Of a stretch of 64,000 nt of DNA, positions 63,077 to 64,000 are shown piece after piece; positions within the stretch are counted from its first letter, which is position 1; each line of letters begins with the position of its first letter. Source of the DNA: Bacillota bacterium (GTDB lineage: Bacteria > Bacillota > Clostridia > Oscillospirales > Ethanoligenentaceae). The notes below the pieces were generated by a model, which ran no database searches, was not told where the DNA came from, and saw only the letters and a list, made by a program, of their open reading frames with translations. The stretch is from NCBI GenBank assembly GCA_023391835.1, contig JAEWAE010000011.1:1-64000 (forward strand). The letters are read 5' to 3'. Made by a program: the position numbers and the translations under genes.

Positions 63077-64000
63077 TTATACATGGAATAGCACGACATA
63101 GTAGCCGGCAAGCATGGCAGCCCCCACCGGGAGGCCAAATATCGCCCAATCCCTCATGCTGATTTTAAGTTTGCCCGCCGTCACGATATTGGGAATGTTG
63201 CCGGTGACCATCATACCGCCGCTCACAAGCAGACTGATGAGGATCGTCGTAATTTTGGCGTTGTCCATAGAGGGGCTGATTTCGGCGGCTGCCAGCGTGG
63301 CGTTATCCAAGATGGCGGAAACGGTGTTCGCCGCATAAAGCAGATTGTCGTTCCAATGGATGATGTAGGTATCGATGACGGGCTTGAACGCGTCGCCGAG
63401 CAGCATCAGAGACATGACAAACAAAAAGATTTTCCCGGTGCGCAGGCTGATAGTCTTGAAATCTTCCCGTTCGGGGATGATCTCCATCCCTTCGTTATAT
63501 TTGGCGCGCCAATTGTTGTCGGCGAAAAACATGCTGAACAGGCCGAGCAATAGAACGCCGACAACGATCGCAATGCCGAGAAGACGAAGCATGAAGAAAA
63601 AATCCTGATGCAGCTTGGAGGTGACGATGGTGGAAAGCGGTTCGCCGATGGGAGTGAGAACTGCGCCAAGCCCGATGGAAAAGCACGCCACAATGCTTAC
63701 GTGCACCTGATCCTTGCGGCTGAGCGGCAGAATGGAAACCATTTCAACGAGCAACAGGGAGGCGATGATCGCGGTGATAACGCTCGAAAGCAGACCCAGC
63801 AGCACAACAAGCAGAAAAACAACTAGCTTAAGCGGCAGGCATCCGAGCAGAAAATCCACAAACCGCTTGACCTGGCTTTCCAGCAGGCGGAACAACAGGC
63901 TAACTACGAAGACGGCCGCCGTAATTATGTAGAGAAAATGATCGGTGAAGATGGCCGCGAGATTGGCCGCCGTCAGCACATGGGAAACGAGCGCGGCGAT
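63077..64000 (-). CDS. DUF1646-type membrane transporter (cut by window edge)
   Basis: Partial gene; the reading frame is open to the window edge (64000), and a GTG at 63979 is only an internal possibility. More than 300 residues with many hydrophobic segments and motifs such as LTPIGEPLSTI and GGMMVTGNIPNIV resemble the DUF1646 family of the ion-transporter/NhaD superfamily, putative cation or organic anion carriers of Clostridia and archaea. The repeated proline-glycine loops within hairpins are typical of the superfamily's substrate site. It is upstream of the P-II gene, which probably regulates it. Substrate unknown. Confidence 0.8.
   Translation of the reverse strand: MAALVSHVLTAANLAAIFTDHFLYIITAAVFVVSLLFRLLESQVKRFVDFLLGCLPLKLVVFLLVVLLGLLSSVITAIIASLLLVEMVSILPLSRKDQVHVSIVACFSIGLGAVLTPIGEPLSTIVTSKLHQDFFFMLRLLGIAIVVGVLLLGLFSMFFADNNWRAKYNEGMEIIPEREDFKTISLRTGKIFLFVMSLMLLGDAFKPVIDTYIIHWNDNLLYAANTVSAILDNATLAAAEISPSMDNAKITTILISLLVSGGMMVTGNIPNIVTAGKLKISMRDWAIFGLPVGAAMLAGYYVVLFHV

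Noticed and set aside
1..64000. CRISPR arrays, tRNA or rRNA genes, riboswitches, histidine kinases, sulfatases and importer ATPases
   Set aside because: Looked for across the window on both strands; none could be supported.

Overview
The window reads as a chromosomal piece of a GC-rich Bacillota, most likely a Clostridia of the Oscillospirales type. The support is strong GGAGG ribosome-binding sites, frequent GTG/TTG starts, lipoprotein-dependent LplB/LplC/LipO sugar importers without their own ATPase, membrane-anchored AraC regulators, and a clostridial NPxTG wall-sorting signal. The genus cannot be fixed from the sequence. Almost all of the 64 kb is one large accessory region for scavenging complex, amino-sugar- or uronate-containing polysaccharides.

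Layout. (1) 0.1-5.5 kb, minus strand: a 1795-residue secreted heparinase II/III-like lyase with five tandem carbohydrate-binding modules. To its left are hairpins that may be the right end of an IS200/IS605-type element. (2) 6.0-17.0 kb, plus strand: a tight operon of glutamate dehydrogenase, two uncharacterised glycosidases (GHL6/GH42-like), a GH36-like enzyme, NagA, an AGE-family epimerase and a SIS protein. It is followed by two AraC regulators (17.2-20.5 kb), one soluble and one membrane-bound. (3) 21.0-24.7 kb: importer 1 (permease, permease, lipoprotein) ending in a clear terminator. (4) 24.8-36.6 kb: a catabolic cassette of two amidohydrolase pairs flanking two DegT aminotransferases, an NAD-dependent epimerase-like protein, a DapA-family aldolase, a Gfo/Idh dehydrogenase, an EamA transporter, a protein of unknown function and NagB. 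(5) 36.8-38.5 kb: a TetR regulator and radical SAM protein operon with a visible operator, then about 1.3 kb of decayed DNA carrying an AraC remnant. (6) 39.8-44.9 kb: importer 2 plus a GH28 enzyme. (7) 44.9-53.6 kb: two more membrane AraC regulators around a GH2 enzyme. (8) 53.9-62.3 kb: importer 3 and a 1527-residue PL8 lyase with a wall-sorting signal. (9) 62.6-64.0 kb, minus strand: a P-II protein and a DUF1646 membrane protein cut by the window edge.

How the parts may work together (inference): the two extracellular lyases cut a uronate/amino-sugar polymer at or near the cell surface, and three lipoprotein-dependent importers take up the oligosaccharides under control of membrane AraC sensors. 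Cytoplasmic GH2, GH28, GH36, GHL6 and GH42-like enzymes trim them. NagA and NagB then deacetylate and deaminate hexosamine phosphate, and glutamate dehydrogenase and P-II sit where released ammonium would be handled. No sulfatase, GH88/GH105 unsaturated-uronyl hydrolase, uronate isomerase or importer ATPase is visible, so those steps are elsewhere or are done by unassigned enzymes here. The most distinctive signal is the repeated pairing of a canonical amidohydrolase with a homologue that has lost every metal ligand.
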